This document shows, piece by piece, positions 33,649 through 44,960 of a DNA stretch of 64,000 nucleotides (position 1 is its first letter; each line of letters starts with the position of its first letter). The stretch is from Punica granatum (taxonomy: Eukaryota > Streptophyta > Magnoliopsida > Myrtales > Lythraceae): the NCBI RefSeq assembly GCF_007655135.1, contig NC_045132.1, positions 19,964,034 to 20,028,033 on the forward strand. Reading direction: 5' to 3'. The notes below the pieces were generated by a model, which was not told the DNA's origin, did not search any database, and saw only the letters and a list, made by a program, of their open reading frames with translations. The translations under genes were made by a program, and so were the position numbers.

Positions 33649-36600
33649 TGCCAGCGCCCCATTTTGGCTCACAAATTCAAGCAATGCACATCAACAATGA
33701 TTCAGGCCCTGACTTGAGCATCGATGTAGAAGAGGGCCCGACAAAGCGGCAAATTACTATTCATTCTCAAGTCAATAGAGATAGACAAATGATTCAAGCA
33801 CATGATAGAAGAACATACAGAATCATCCAGCGATATACAGAGCAACAAGGAGCCCAGACGGCATCCAAATCGATGTTTTCAAAATACATCGCCGAAGTGC
33901 TATTTTCTGTTGGTTCGCTCGACCATCAAAAAATAGTCGATATTGGACTCCAAAAATCCCTTGCGGTGTCAAACAGATGTAAAGTGTCTTCAAACACATT
34001 TCGTAGATCATCTGCTCTATACAGAGTAAATTTCTGTATACAGACAACTTTTCAGTGGGAGTCTAAAAACACTGGTTCACCAGAGAAAAGTTAGTGCCAG
34101 ATGTCAGATGCAGTCACATCCATCAATTATATAGAGCATGAGTATTGCTTCAAATTGCTCATCGAAAGTCACGCAGACACCTCGAATGACTCCCGAGTTG
34201 CAGAACAAGCATACCCCTCAGCGGAAAATCATATCCGGAGACTACTCTGACGGAACATCGACAAATGAAGTTAGCCATGCATTGCCCTAAAAACTGCAGC
34301 GGACAGACGTAATTGGCAAATCAGACTGCAATATCCTTTTCAGTTTCCCGAATGACCTCCGAATGATAGAAAAGACCATTTTTAACGGAAAATCATAACC
34401 GGAGGTCCTTTTTACAGAAATTTGACGTCGGATGGTTGGCTAACCTAGTGTCGTTTATCCCAACACACAATGTGAAATCCTTAGACGGAATCTGACAATC
34501 CATCTAGGCCCTCAAAACAATGCTTTTAGGGTCTCAGAAGCACTTTTTCAATCCTTTGGAGTTCGTTCTCAACGAACAGAGATTACGGCAATATCCGGAT
34601 CATCCAAGCAACTCAAAACGCATTTTGAGAAATTTGGCTTCGGACTCCTAGAACGTCTCCGGCTTCACATTTGCAATACCGGCTTAAGGGTCAATTATTC
34701 GGTCTAATTGACAATGCATGTCAAAATGACCAATGCGGGATGCAGACACGAGATACATTCTCAGAATCGGCTAACTTTGCTCTGATCGCTTGAAATGAGC
34801 AAAACCGCCTTTCGAGCCCAAAAACCACACGAACATTCTTTTGGGCAAAATCAATGATTTTGAGCTCATTTGAATCGTTTTCATGCGCACAATGACAATT
34901 CGACGTTCTTTTGAGCCACGAACCTCGAAAACGCGATCAATCAAGACCCAAACTTTGTCCCGATCTTCCCTCAATGACCGTGGGGCCCACGGGCTGCCCT
35001 AAGGCAGCCGTGACCCTGCCCATTGTTGTCCTCTCCCTTGCTCTCTTGATCAACTTGCCCAAGCAAAATATCTTAAGTCTTCCTCTTCCACACTCCATCT
35101 TCATCAATGCCTTTGTCACTTCTTCATCAATGCATCCTATCTCCATTCAATCAAAATCTTTCCCTAATCTCTTCTTCAAAACCGCCCATGCCTAATTCAA
35201 GAGGTTAATGGCACTTTTCTTCACTTAATTGTCATTAAGCTTAGCCTATATATACTTTCTATATCATTAACTTAATCATAACTCACCACACACCATCTCT
35301 CTAGCATTCCTCACTCTTCAAAACCTCTCAAGTTCCCTCAAGCAAACGTCAACATCTCAGCCATCTCCAGCACTTAGAAACCAAGCAAAACACCATAGAC
35401 TTAAGTCATAATCATGGTATTTACCATCTTGGCTTAAATCCAAACTTCATATCCCACATGTTTTCGACCCCCTCTATCCATTTCTGCGCTTAGATTTTAA
35501 GTTTGAAGGCTCCAACCCATCGGAATAGCTCAGTACAGAACCAAACAGAAAAACTGCCCTTCTCGGGTCAAAACATAATACCCGGGTTTCAAGACCTTCC
35601 GAGTCGGTTTGAGTTGTCAAAACCCATCAAACACCTTCCCACACAACCCTAGGGTGTCAAGGAGTCGAGAAATCTAAGAAAAACCCATTGGTTTTAGCCC
35701 AACACGAAAAAATAGCCCGACTGCCCAATCGAGTCGAATTTTCTAACTGTTCTTGCGGTTTTCTTGCAGATTGGGTCAATCCGAGACTCTTTTCGTAAAA
35801 CGACCACCACAATCACCTCCAGAGGTCAGTTGGGAATCAGGAGCCATTGACCTTGCCTCAAAACTCCATCGGGAGACAATGTGGTGATGTCCGACCCGAA
35901 AACTGCCCAGTCGGGTCTGTTTTCCAGACGTACTCTATTTTTCGTGAACTTTGCAGGGCTATACGGGTCAACCCGATAGGTCTGGAACCAAACGACCACC
36001 ATCACCACCTAGGAGGGTTCCTTGGCTATCCAGAACCGGGCTAAACCGGCCAAAAATCCGGCCGAATCAAACCAAACTGGCCTTCTCTTTACCGGGTGCC
36101 TAGTCGAGTTGAGACACTGCTAGTTGGGTCTGTCTGCGCCTATTTGGGTCTGTTCAACGAAAAACACCCCAAACCCGACCCACCAAAAGTCCAACCCGAC
36201 TTCCTACAGTCTCATCCCGCATCCTGGGACTAGGTATGGTCATTCTTGACTTAGAAGAGTTATGACTTTTAAATTATTGTTGTGTTTATGGAGTTATAAG
36301 GTATATTCAAGCATGTTTTAATTCCAAGACTTAATTTTTATATAATTTCAATGTTTTATCATGCATATTTATTATCGTTTAACGTGCTAGCATGTAGGGA
36401 AATGTTTAAATCGGAGTTGAGAAAATCATATCGACCCGGAAAAGCTGAGATACCTCTCGGATTAACCTCTTGGAGAGGTAACCGAGGTGCACTCTTGACT
36501 TTTTCGAGTCAAAACCAGTTTCCTTGCCCCGATTTAAATTTTTTCCCGAACCCTTATGTTTTCCTCCATCCATGGAGCTGGTTTTGTTTTATCGATTCCA

Positions 36601-39002
36601 TAAATAACGTGTTTGTGCATGTTTTGTATGTTTAAATGCACTTTTCAAACTCATGGCGATACCGACTTTAGTTAAATACGTGTTATTTACCATATTTAAC
36701 GTTTGAGCATGCGAAAAATAATCGAAATCGGGTTAAAGAGGCCGCTTCAAACACGAAACAGGTCAAGGAAACCCACGGCTATTCCCAAGAGGAAAGAGCC
36801 GACGGTTCCTCGACCTTATTCGGGTCAAGAACGGTCTCTTTACCTCGATGACATCCATTTCTCAGATTTTGTGTAAATTGCAATTTTTACATTGTTGCAA
36901 ATTCCGCATGCTAACAACTTTAAAACATTATTTTTAAAGCAAAAATACATGAATTCATGTATCGATGATTCTTTCGGCGCCATTTGGGTTCCGAGGGTAG
37001 TTTGATCATTTTGACCATATTATCCTCGACCTTCCTGGACTCATCTTAGTCGCCGTGTCATGAATTGTTTTCATTAAATTAAGTTTTTCGGGTACTCAGA
37101 CTTCATTTAGTGGATCAATTCATGATCTGTCTAATTGTCTGTAACCCGTACATTTACTGCATTCGGCATTTAATTTTAAGCTATAATTCACAAACGGGTT
37201 AATCAGGACGCTCACATGATTAAACCCACTTCACACTGACAAAGCTTGCATGAATTAGCAATTAACTGATAACTCACGTCGATGAGTTGTCAAATGACGT
37301 TAATGCCATTTTCAAAACTCGCATTTTCAAAATCCCAAAATGCGATGCCCGATGTAGCATGGACGTCTAGAAAGGACTTGTGTGTCTCAACTTGAGTTTT
37401 TACCTGATTTCAGGTAACTCAGGTCAGGATACAAAAGATCTTTCTAGATCACTTCCGGGCAAACCGATCGGTTCTTTGGCTTTTTTGGGGTTCTTGCATA
37501 ACCCTGGACGATCCTGGGGATTGTTCAATACCGATTAAAGGCTGAGGTGGCCCGCACTGCGATGTTTCCTTTTTTTTTAAAACAATTTTCAAATAAAGAG
37601 CAAAATCATCTTTTCACAATTCAGCGACACCCCTAAGGTTAGCTTGACAGAAAAACTGCAGTATTAGGATAAGAATAGGCTACATGTTCAGGTGAAGGTT
37701 CATCTGCGAAGCCTTTTCTTATCCACTGATGAGTTTCTATCATCCTATCGTAGACTCGAGTAGCTAGAATGATTATCTATGTCACAACATATGCAAAACG
37801 CTGATTAACCTCTCACTCAACCTGACCAAACACTAGATAATGGTTAAGGGGAACTCTAGGTTCCAAATCTAGAGTCAAAACACGAGTTTGGCTAATTCAG
37901 TGGTGATTCAGTGTCACAATACAGAACAAAAATCTAAAAGCTATGCACACACAAAGAACTTGACCACAGGCATCATGTCTGTCAATTCCTTGAAACAAAG
38001 TTGAATGCGAAATGTTTTACACATGTTTGTCTGTTTAGCATATGACATTTGCTTGCAAAAATACCTATGGGTTAATAATCTGTTAATCAACGTACATTCG
38101 ATAATAACAAACACATCGTCTACAATTCACATTATTTTTTGTTACTTTTCTGCTCTTGTTTGTCCATGCGAGTCAAGCCCGACCCATAGGACACATCGCA
38201 CTTAAAGTCTAACGCCCTAACCATCGATCACAGAGTCCAACGTCCTATTCACTGAGAGCTCAGTTGAATTTCAGTTTTCGATTTTTCCCTGAACTCACGG
38301 TGAGTCGGAGCGGAATAATAACCGAACGCGAATCGACTGGGATTCAATCATTTGTAATTTGTATTTATTGTTTTTCTGAGAGCATTGTAAGGATTTATTT
38401 TTGTACATTTATTTCTGCAAGAATCTTAGTTGGTGAGCGAACGGTCCGAGAGTCGAATTAATCGAATCGGTCCAATGCTTGCCTTGACAAAAAAAATCCC
38501 AAGATCTCGCTGTTCCGGTTCACGCAAGAATTCAAACATCATAGTTTGATGAACTGTAACGCAAGATAGTGAACCAATTCCCCAACATACGGGTTTACTT
38601 CTCTCTGGGCTTCTCAACCGACATCGTTTGGTTCACCGAATTTTCGGTGTCAAAACGTGTAAGCCGAGTGGAGCTTAATTCATGCGATAAATACTTAAAA
38701 CATGCAAGCCTAGCAAACTAGAGTACCGAAAGGGCATGCGGAATATAGGCCCGCACGTAACGTGAACCCCGAACTCAGACTTTCCGGTTCTGCAGAGACC
38801 AATGCCTTAGCAAAACTAGGTGTTTCATACCCCTAGACCCGGGAAACTCACCGGCCCTCGACCTTCGAATCATAAACAGGTAGTGGGGACTCATTCTCAC
38901 GCGTGCCCATCACGCATCCCCGGGAAGGTGGACACTCCCAAGCTGCGCGATTCAGTAGAACGCATGCGGGCCCCGACAAGAGTCCACATTCGGGTCCGTA
39001 CA
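33649..39002 (+). mobile_element. Solo LTR of a related Tat element, opposite orientation (5,354 bp)
   Basis: It begins TGCCAGCGCCCCATTTTGGC and ends ATTCGGGTCCGTACA. It reads as the reverse complement of the 19.4-kb and 39.5-kb LTRs; for example GGTGGACACTCCCAAGCTGC pairs with GCTTGGGAGTGTCCACCTTC at 39610. There is no polypurine tract, primer site or internal region on either side, so it is a recombined solo LTR. The flanking pentamers CTCTC (33644-33648) and CGCTC (39003-39007) match 4 of 5. It interrupts the coiled-coil part of ORF1. Confidence 0.8.
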
Positions 39003-39551
39003 CGCTCGACCCTGGCTCTCTACACGAGCATGTGCTTGGGCTAGCTCTCGCTGCAATTCCAGCTGGTCTGTGAGTTCTGTTCAAGCCTCGGCAAGCTCGC
39101 GGCGGAATCGGTCTTGTTCCTCCTGATAGCTTGTAGCTCTCTATCCGCGGCCGTCTAAGCAGTGTCCTCAAGATTCGGCATTTCTGCTGGTGGTGCCCGC
39201 GGAACTGGAGCTGTTCAAGGTTGAGAAGTGGGCCCGAGGTCGTGTGGGTGGAAATCGGCCACGTATGCCGAAGTGGCAGAAAATGCTCGTTCTTCATCGG
39301 TGGGATGCTCCGAAAAATAGAGGCTCTGCGTGAGGCAAGTATCCCACAACCGTCGAACCTCCTTGACTCGCAGAGACCTCTCTGCTGCGGAAGGTTCAAT
39401 ATATGCCTATGTGAGCTAGTAGGCGGCGCGGTCGCCTTCGGCGGGGATGTTTTGTAGGCCACCAAGTTGTCTAATCACTCTACCGGGAAAGATGAGCGTG
39501 CTTCCCTAACGACTGATGAGCGATAGTCATACACTTGCAAGACACCCGATG
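39003..39551 (-). pseudogene. Middle part of Tat-element ORF1 (coiled coil)
   Basis: Minus-strand frames give AYIEPSAAERSLRVKEV and FSEHPTDEERAFSATSAYVA, then a charged helical stretch (RFRRELAEA, LELQRELAQAHARV) with frameshifts and stops. It is the continuation of the frame at 47610-48500, cut off by the 8-kb nested element. A 205-codon frame here (39465-38848) is in a different register and crosses the solo LTR boundary, so it is not the real product. Confidence 0.65.
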
Positions 39552-41689
39552 GTCATTGTGCGCACCCGAATTTCATCTCGTCGGGGCACGCGTGCGCGCG
39601 ATTATGCAACGCGGCTTGGGAGTGTCCACCTTCCCGGGGACGCGCGACGGACGCACGTAAGAAGGAGTCGCCACTTGCCATTTTACGACCCGAAGGTCGA
39701 GGGCCGGCAAGTTACCCGGGTCTAGGGGTACGAGGTACACCTAAATGCTAAGGCATATGGTCATACGGAATCGGAAATTCCGAATTCGGGGGTTCTGTTA
39801 CATGCGAGTCTATATCTCGCATGCCCTATCGGTACTCTAGCTTGTCTAGGCTTGCCATTTTTATTTAATTACCGCTTAATTAAGTTTCGCTCATCTCGCG
39901 CGTTTTGACACCGTAAATTCGAAAGAACACTCCGACCGTCCACTCTCCGACTGGGATTCTTACATGAATAAATGTACAACATATATCCTTACATTGTCCT
40001 CTCAAATAAATAAAATGCAAATTACAACAACTGAGTCCCAGTCGAATCGCGTTCGGTTATTATTCCACTTGTGCTCACCGTGTGGTTTGAAAAAAAGACG
40101 GGAATTGAAATTAAGATGCGCGCTCGGTGTAAGGGGTTAGACCCCGTGATCTACGATTGGGGCGTTGGACCCCCCTATGGATCGTATCCTAAGGGATTGG
40201 GCTCGATCCGCATAACAAACAAGTGCATGAATGTAACAAAACGAGCATAAATAAGCAAACAATGGGGTTTGTTATTGTCGAATTTACGTGAATTAACCGA
40301 TTATTAACCGAGGTATCTTGGCACGCAAATCCTACCCTAAACAGACAAAGTGGGTACAGGGTGTGAACCAATCAAGGATCGCCTCAGGAAGGTATTTCGC
40401 ATTTGGCATTATTTTCCGAGAACTTGACGTACGTAACGTCTGTTGTCAAATCTTGTGTTTGGGTTGCTTTTAGAATTGTTCTATGTTGTGACACTACGGT
40501 TGTTACAAGTTATTACCGAACATTGATTCCGCCCGTAAATCCTAGGACCTAGTGCCTATCCCGCTATTACCCGCTTTCGTCTTAACCAAGTACACAATTA
40601 GTCCGGTATTTGTATTTTGAGCTCATCCACCGAACTAACTACCCGAGACTTTGCTAGAATAACGAAAAACTCGTCGGTCGGATAGAGCGGGCTATGCAGA
40701 TGAACCTGCGCCTAGATAGGTAGCCCATCCCTACCCTGATACCGTAATGTTTCTCTTATTCTAACCCTAGGGGTGTCGCTAAGTTGCAAATAGACGATAT
40801 TGCCCTTGAGGTAAAAATTATTTTCGGGAAAGAGAGATTACGCGGTGCGGGCCACCTCGGCCTGTGACCGGCGCTAACCGATCCCCTGGACCTTCCAGGG
40901 TTGTCAAGAACCCTAAAAGAGCCAAAAGATCGGTTAATCTATCCGGAAGTGATCTAAGAAAAACTTTCACGTCCCGACTTGAGTTTCCTGAAATCAGGTG
41001 AGGCCTCGAGTCGAGACGCGCAAGTCCTTCCTAGACATCCATGTCACATCGAACCACGTGTCTCGAGTTTTATAAAATTTGCAAGTTTTGAGAAGGGCAC
41101 CAACGCATGTTTGCAACCTATCGACGCGTGTTACCGATTTATTACCAATTCGTGCAAAATTATTAGGGCCAAGTGATTTAATTAATCGTGTGAACGTTCC
41201 AATTACCCGTTAGTGGAATTGTTGGTTAAATTAATTAATGTTTTTGCCAAATGCTTTGAATATGCGGGTTTCAGACCGTCGAACCGATCATTGATAGACC
41301 GTCCGATGCGAATCCTAATTCCCGACCACCTTGGGATTTAAAAGTTAATTTTAGGTCGAGTTTGCATGATTAAACCGATTCATGTGAGGTTTCGATTAAA
41401 ACGAAAAAATAAAGCATTTAAGCACAGATCAAGAGCATATTACCACATCAAGCACAACAAACATGCAAGTTTACATAACCGGTGCCGCTATGATCATGAT
41501 AAATACATACAAACATACACACAAACATAATATTAATGGAATCGATAAAACGGTACCGACTCATGTGAGCAAAAATCATGCAAAGAGCACGCATTATCAC
41601 GTTGTATGCAAAATAATTACAAGAACAAAATATTTAAATGGGGCACACACGTTGTCGATCGGGGATCCAAGTAGGTAGGGGTTGGATAT

Positions 41690-42263
41690 TTTTAGAAAAT
41701 ACCCAGGGACTGATTTGAACGACTTTTAAAGAGCAGGGACTGATTTGAAAATTCGGATAAAGTTTTGGGGACTTATTTGGAAATTCTGGAAAATTGGGGA
41801 CTGTGTAAGAATTATTGAAAATATCCCAGGACTCCTTTGGAACGAATTTGAAAGTTCGGGCTGATCTGAAAAGTGATAAAATTCCCCAAGGACTGAACTG
41901 AAACGACACGAAAAGTTCTGGAACTGATTTAGAAAATTCTGAAAATTTCAAGGACTGATCAGGAAATATTAAAATGGTCGGGACTTGAGCAGAAATAATT
42001 TTAAAATTCGGGGCGGATCTGAAAAAGGCGAAAATGCCCCCGGGACTAAACTGAAACAACTTGAAAAGTTCCTTGGAGTGCTTGAAAAATTCTGAAAAAT
42101 TCCAGGACTGAATGGGAAATGGTACAAATGACTGGGACTTGGCTGAAAAGAATTTTAAAATTTGGGGCAGATCTGAAAAAATAAAAATGCGTCCTCTGGA
42201 CTGAAATGAGACAAAATGAAAAGTTCGTAAAATCGAGTTCGGGACGAATCCGACCACCCACAC
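41690..42263 (-). repeat. 153-bp-period repeat giving an open frame with a 51-residue period
   Basis: GGGC(T/G/A)GATCTGAAAA recurs at about 41858, 42011 and 42164, a period of 153 bases with good similarity between. Because 153 is divisible by three, the minus strand stays open for 209 codons (42263-41634) and the product repeats every 51 residues (QFSPGGIFAFFRSAPNFK then QFSPWGILSLFRSARTFK). There is no known domain and it lies within an LTR. It is probably an accident of repeat length rather than a gene. Confidence 0.6.
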
Positions 42264-43288
42264 GACCCAATAACGCTCATTTCACATCATATTCATCAAG
42301 CAGACATTAATATTCAGAAATGGAGCCCTAATCATGCCACTAAGTCAAGGATTTACCTAACTCGGGAAGTTGCGGGGTGATTCTGTAAATAAGGAAAAAT
42401 GAAGAAAAAATTAAAAATCCCTACCGGACGAATTGGGCCGGGCCGTGACAAGTGGACTGGGCCGAGCAAACGGGCTGCGAACTGGGCCGGACTGGGCCGA
42501 ATGGATCGCTGGGCTTCTGGACGCGGCTGGGCTGGGCCGAACGCTAACGGACTGCCGCTGCTGGACTGGGCAGAGCCTTTGCTGGACTGGGCCGTCGCTG
42601 CCGGACCGTGCCGCAAGCTGGGCTGCTCGCGGTGTGCGTCTGTTTAACCCGAAATCACGAAATCCCGATTAGGAAAGAAATGGCGAAAGTAGAGAGACAG
42701 AGAGGGATGGTCCGGGATATTGCTGCGAGGAAACGAGCTCCAGGAATCAATTGCGAGCTGGAGGAGAAGAGAAGAGTCGGGGGGGGGGGGGGTGAGCTCC
42801 GGATCAAGCTGAGGGAGCCGAGAGGACTAGAAGGAAAAAAATCGAGCTGCGGGCCGGGTCTGTGGAGGCGAGCTGCGGGCGAGAAATGGCCGTCCGAGCT
42901 GAGGGTCTCGGTCCGAGTTTGAGCTCCGGGTTTCCGAGGGCGTGTGAGCTGTGGGATTTTCGGGGGTAATGGGCGGCCGAGAGATTTTTCGGACCGAATC
43001 GGCGAGCTGAGGTTTTCTTCGAGTTTGTCCGTCCGTTAGCTGCCGATCCGAGAGAAATCGAGTCGAGAGCGAGAATGCCGAGCGTCCGTGAGGTTCGAGA
43101 GTGAGCCCCGTTCTCAAAAAATCGAGCTGCCCCTTTTTCAAAAGAGCCGAGAGAGAGAGATAGAGAGAGAGAGAGAGATCGCGTGTCCGGAACCGTTGGC
43201 TTGTCGGGCGACGTTGCGTGTGCAGAGGAATTGGCGTGCGGCAGGCTCGGGTGCAGCGGCAGGAGGCTCGATTCCGTCTCTGTCAGGA

Positions 43289-43450
43289 GGAAGAAGAAAA
43301 GGAAAAAGAAAAGAAAGAAAAGAGGAAAAAAAGGAAAGAAGCAAAAAGGAAGAAGAAGAACAGGGTAAAAAGGAAAAGAAGAAGCAACGGTCAGAAGTCA
43401 GACTTCAGACTTCTGACCGTTTCCCTTTTTTTTCTTTTCTTTTTTTTCGA
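43289..43450. repeat. Purine tract, 13-bp-stem hairpin, pyrimidine tract
   Basis: An A/G-rich run (43289-43385) is followed by ACGGTCAGAAGTC, a short loop, and GACTTCTGACCGT, then a T/C-rich run (43420-43448). The outer runs are roughly complementary, so the whole could fold as one long hairpin. The second copy at 47070-47230 keeps the stem, with a one-base change in the loop. Confidence 0.75.
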
Positions 43451-43823
43451 ATTCGACGCGCGTACAAATTGAAAATTCTGTCTTCTTGATCGGACGTCAA
43501 AAAAAATAAAAAATAAAAAAATAATTCGAGACTGCCATCGTGCTCTGAAAAATTCATTGATCGATATTATGCGATAAAATTATTTTCAAACTCGAATTTT
43601 GTCCTGGATTTTGAAAATTGACGTCGATGTACGCGAAATTCGAAAACGTTTCAAATGGTATTATTTTTGCAAAAAATCATAAAATTGGTGTTAAATTAGG
43701 TAAATTTGCTATTTCCAAAAAGTCGTGAATACTCGAGTAATTAGTCGGAAATACTTCCCTCACGGGCGGCAAAATGACTAATTTGCCCCTCTGGAGCCGG
43801 TGGGCCAAAATTAGGTGCTGACA

Positions 43824-43840
43824 GCTTGCCCCTCTTTGGT
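43824..43840 (-). promoter_or_regulatory. Polypurine tract of the nested Tat relative
   Basis: In element sense CAAAGAGGGGCAAGC directly precedes the LTR start TGTCAGCACC. Confidence 0.88.
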
Positions 43841-44047
43841 TGCGTGCTCGAATAGAGGATGTAACCAAAGATTAGAAGCACCCCTTTTTGGTCTCGGCGA
43901 TTGTCCTGGTATCACTCTTTGTAGTCGCTTGCTCCTTTGCCTTGGATGTGTGGGAGAAATCGTGCAAGTGTACAGACTTACCACGAAACGACAACATGGT
44001 TGAGGGGTGGAAATTATGAAACAATAGATGCAGGGCTTAAGCCCGCA

Positions 44048-44960
44048 AAACAGTAAAGCAGCAGAGTGCTAGGCCGAGGCCCGTGGAAAGCAATAAAGTG
44101 CTGGGCCGGAACCCGTGGAAAGCAGTAAAGTGCTAGGTCGAGGTCCGTGGAAAGCAGTAAAGTGCTAGGCCGAGGCCCCTGAAAAACAGTAAAATGCTAG
44201 GCCGGAGCCCGTGGAAAGCAGTAAAGTGCTAGGCCGGAGCCCGTGGAAAGCAGTAAAGTGCTAGGCCGAGGCCCGTGGAAAACAGTAAAGTGCTGGGCCA
44301 GAGCCCGTGGAAAGCAGTAAAATGCTAGGCCGAAGCCCGTGGAAAGCAGTAAAGCGCTAGGCCGGAGCCCGTGGAAAGTAATAAAGTGCTAGGCCGAGAC
44401 CCGTGGAAAACAGTAAAATGCTAGGCCGAAGCCCGTGGAAAGCAGTAAAGCGCTAGGTCGGAGCCCGTGGAAAGCAATAAAGTGCTAGGCCGAGGCCCGT
44501 GGAAAACAGTAAAATACTAGGCCGAATCCCGTGAAAAGCAGTAAAATGCCAGGCCGAAGCCCGTGGAAAGCTGTAAAGTGCTAGGCCGAGGCCCGTGGAA
44601 AATAGTAAAATGCTAGGCCGAAGCCCGTGGAAAGTTGTAAAGTGCTAGGCCGAGGCCCGTGGAAAATAGTAAAATGCTAGGCCGAAGCCCGTGGAAAGTT
44701 GTAAAGTGCTAGGCCAAGACCCGTAGAAAGCAGTAAAGTACTAGGCCGGAACCCGTGGAAAGCAGTAAAGTGCTAGGTCGAACCCCGTGAAAAGCAGTAA
44801 AATGCTAGGCCGAGGCCCGTGGAAAGCAGTAAAGTGCTTGGCCGGAGGCTCGTGGAAAGCAGTAAAGTGCTAGGCCGGAGCCCGTGGAAAGCAGTAAATG
44901 TGGACGCGGAGTCCTGAAAGCAGTAAATGTGGACGCGAAGTCCGGAAAGCAATAAATTTA
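44048..44960 (-). repeat. Tandem array of a 32-bp unit, about 28 copies
   Basis: The unit is of the type AGCAGTAAAGTGCTAGGCCG followed by GAGCCCGTGGAA, with point variants (GGCCGAAGC, GGTCGAGGT) and shorter units at the right edge (GTGGACGCGGAGTCC). It occupies the same position relative to the polypurine tract as the unrelated 43-bp array at 24.6-25.2 kb. Confidence 0.93.

Larger units (their letters stand above)
39557..43823 (-). repeat. Full-length LTR (3' LTR in element sense) of the nested Tat relative
   Basis: 4,267 bp. In element sense it starts TGTCAGCACCTAATTTTGGC. It contains a 153-bp-period repeat block (41690-42240), a GC-rich block (42430-42950) with a G run at 42780-42791, a purine tract and a hairpin at 43390-43423. 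It shares its terminal 200-300 bp on both sides with the 19.4-kb LTR, but the middle is different. Confidence 0.9.

Noticed and set aside
38848..39465. 205-codon minus-strand frame
   Set aside because: It crosses the solo LTR boundary at 39002 and is in a different register from the ORF1 coiled-coil frame.
42353..43489. GC-rich and purine-rich open frames in the nested LTR
   Set aside because: Simple-sequence products inside an LTR, open on both strands and without domains.
44048..44960. CRISPR-like regular array
   Set aside because: The 32-bp units are contiguous with no unique spacers. It is a tandem array inside a plant retrotransposon.
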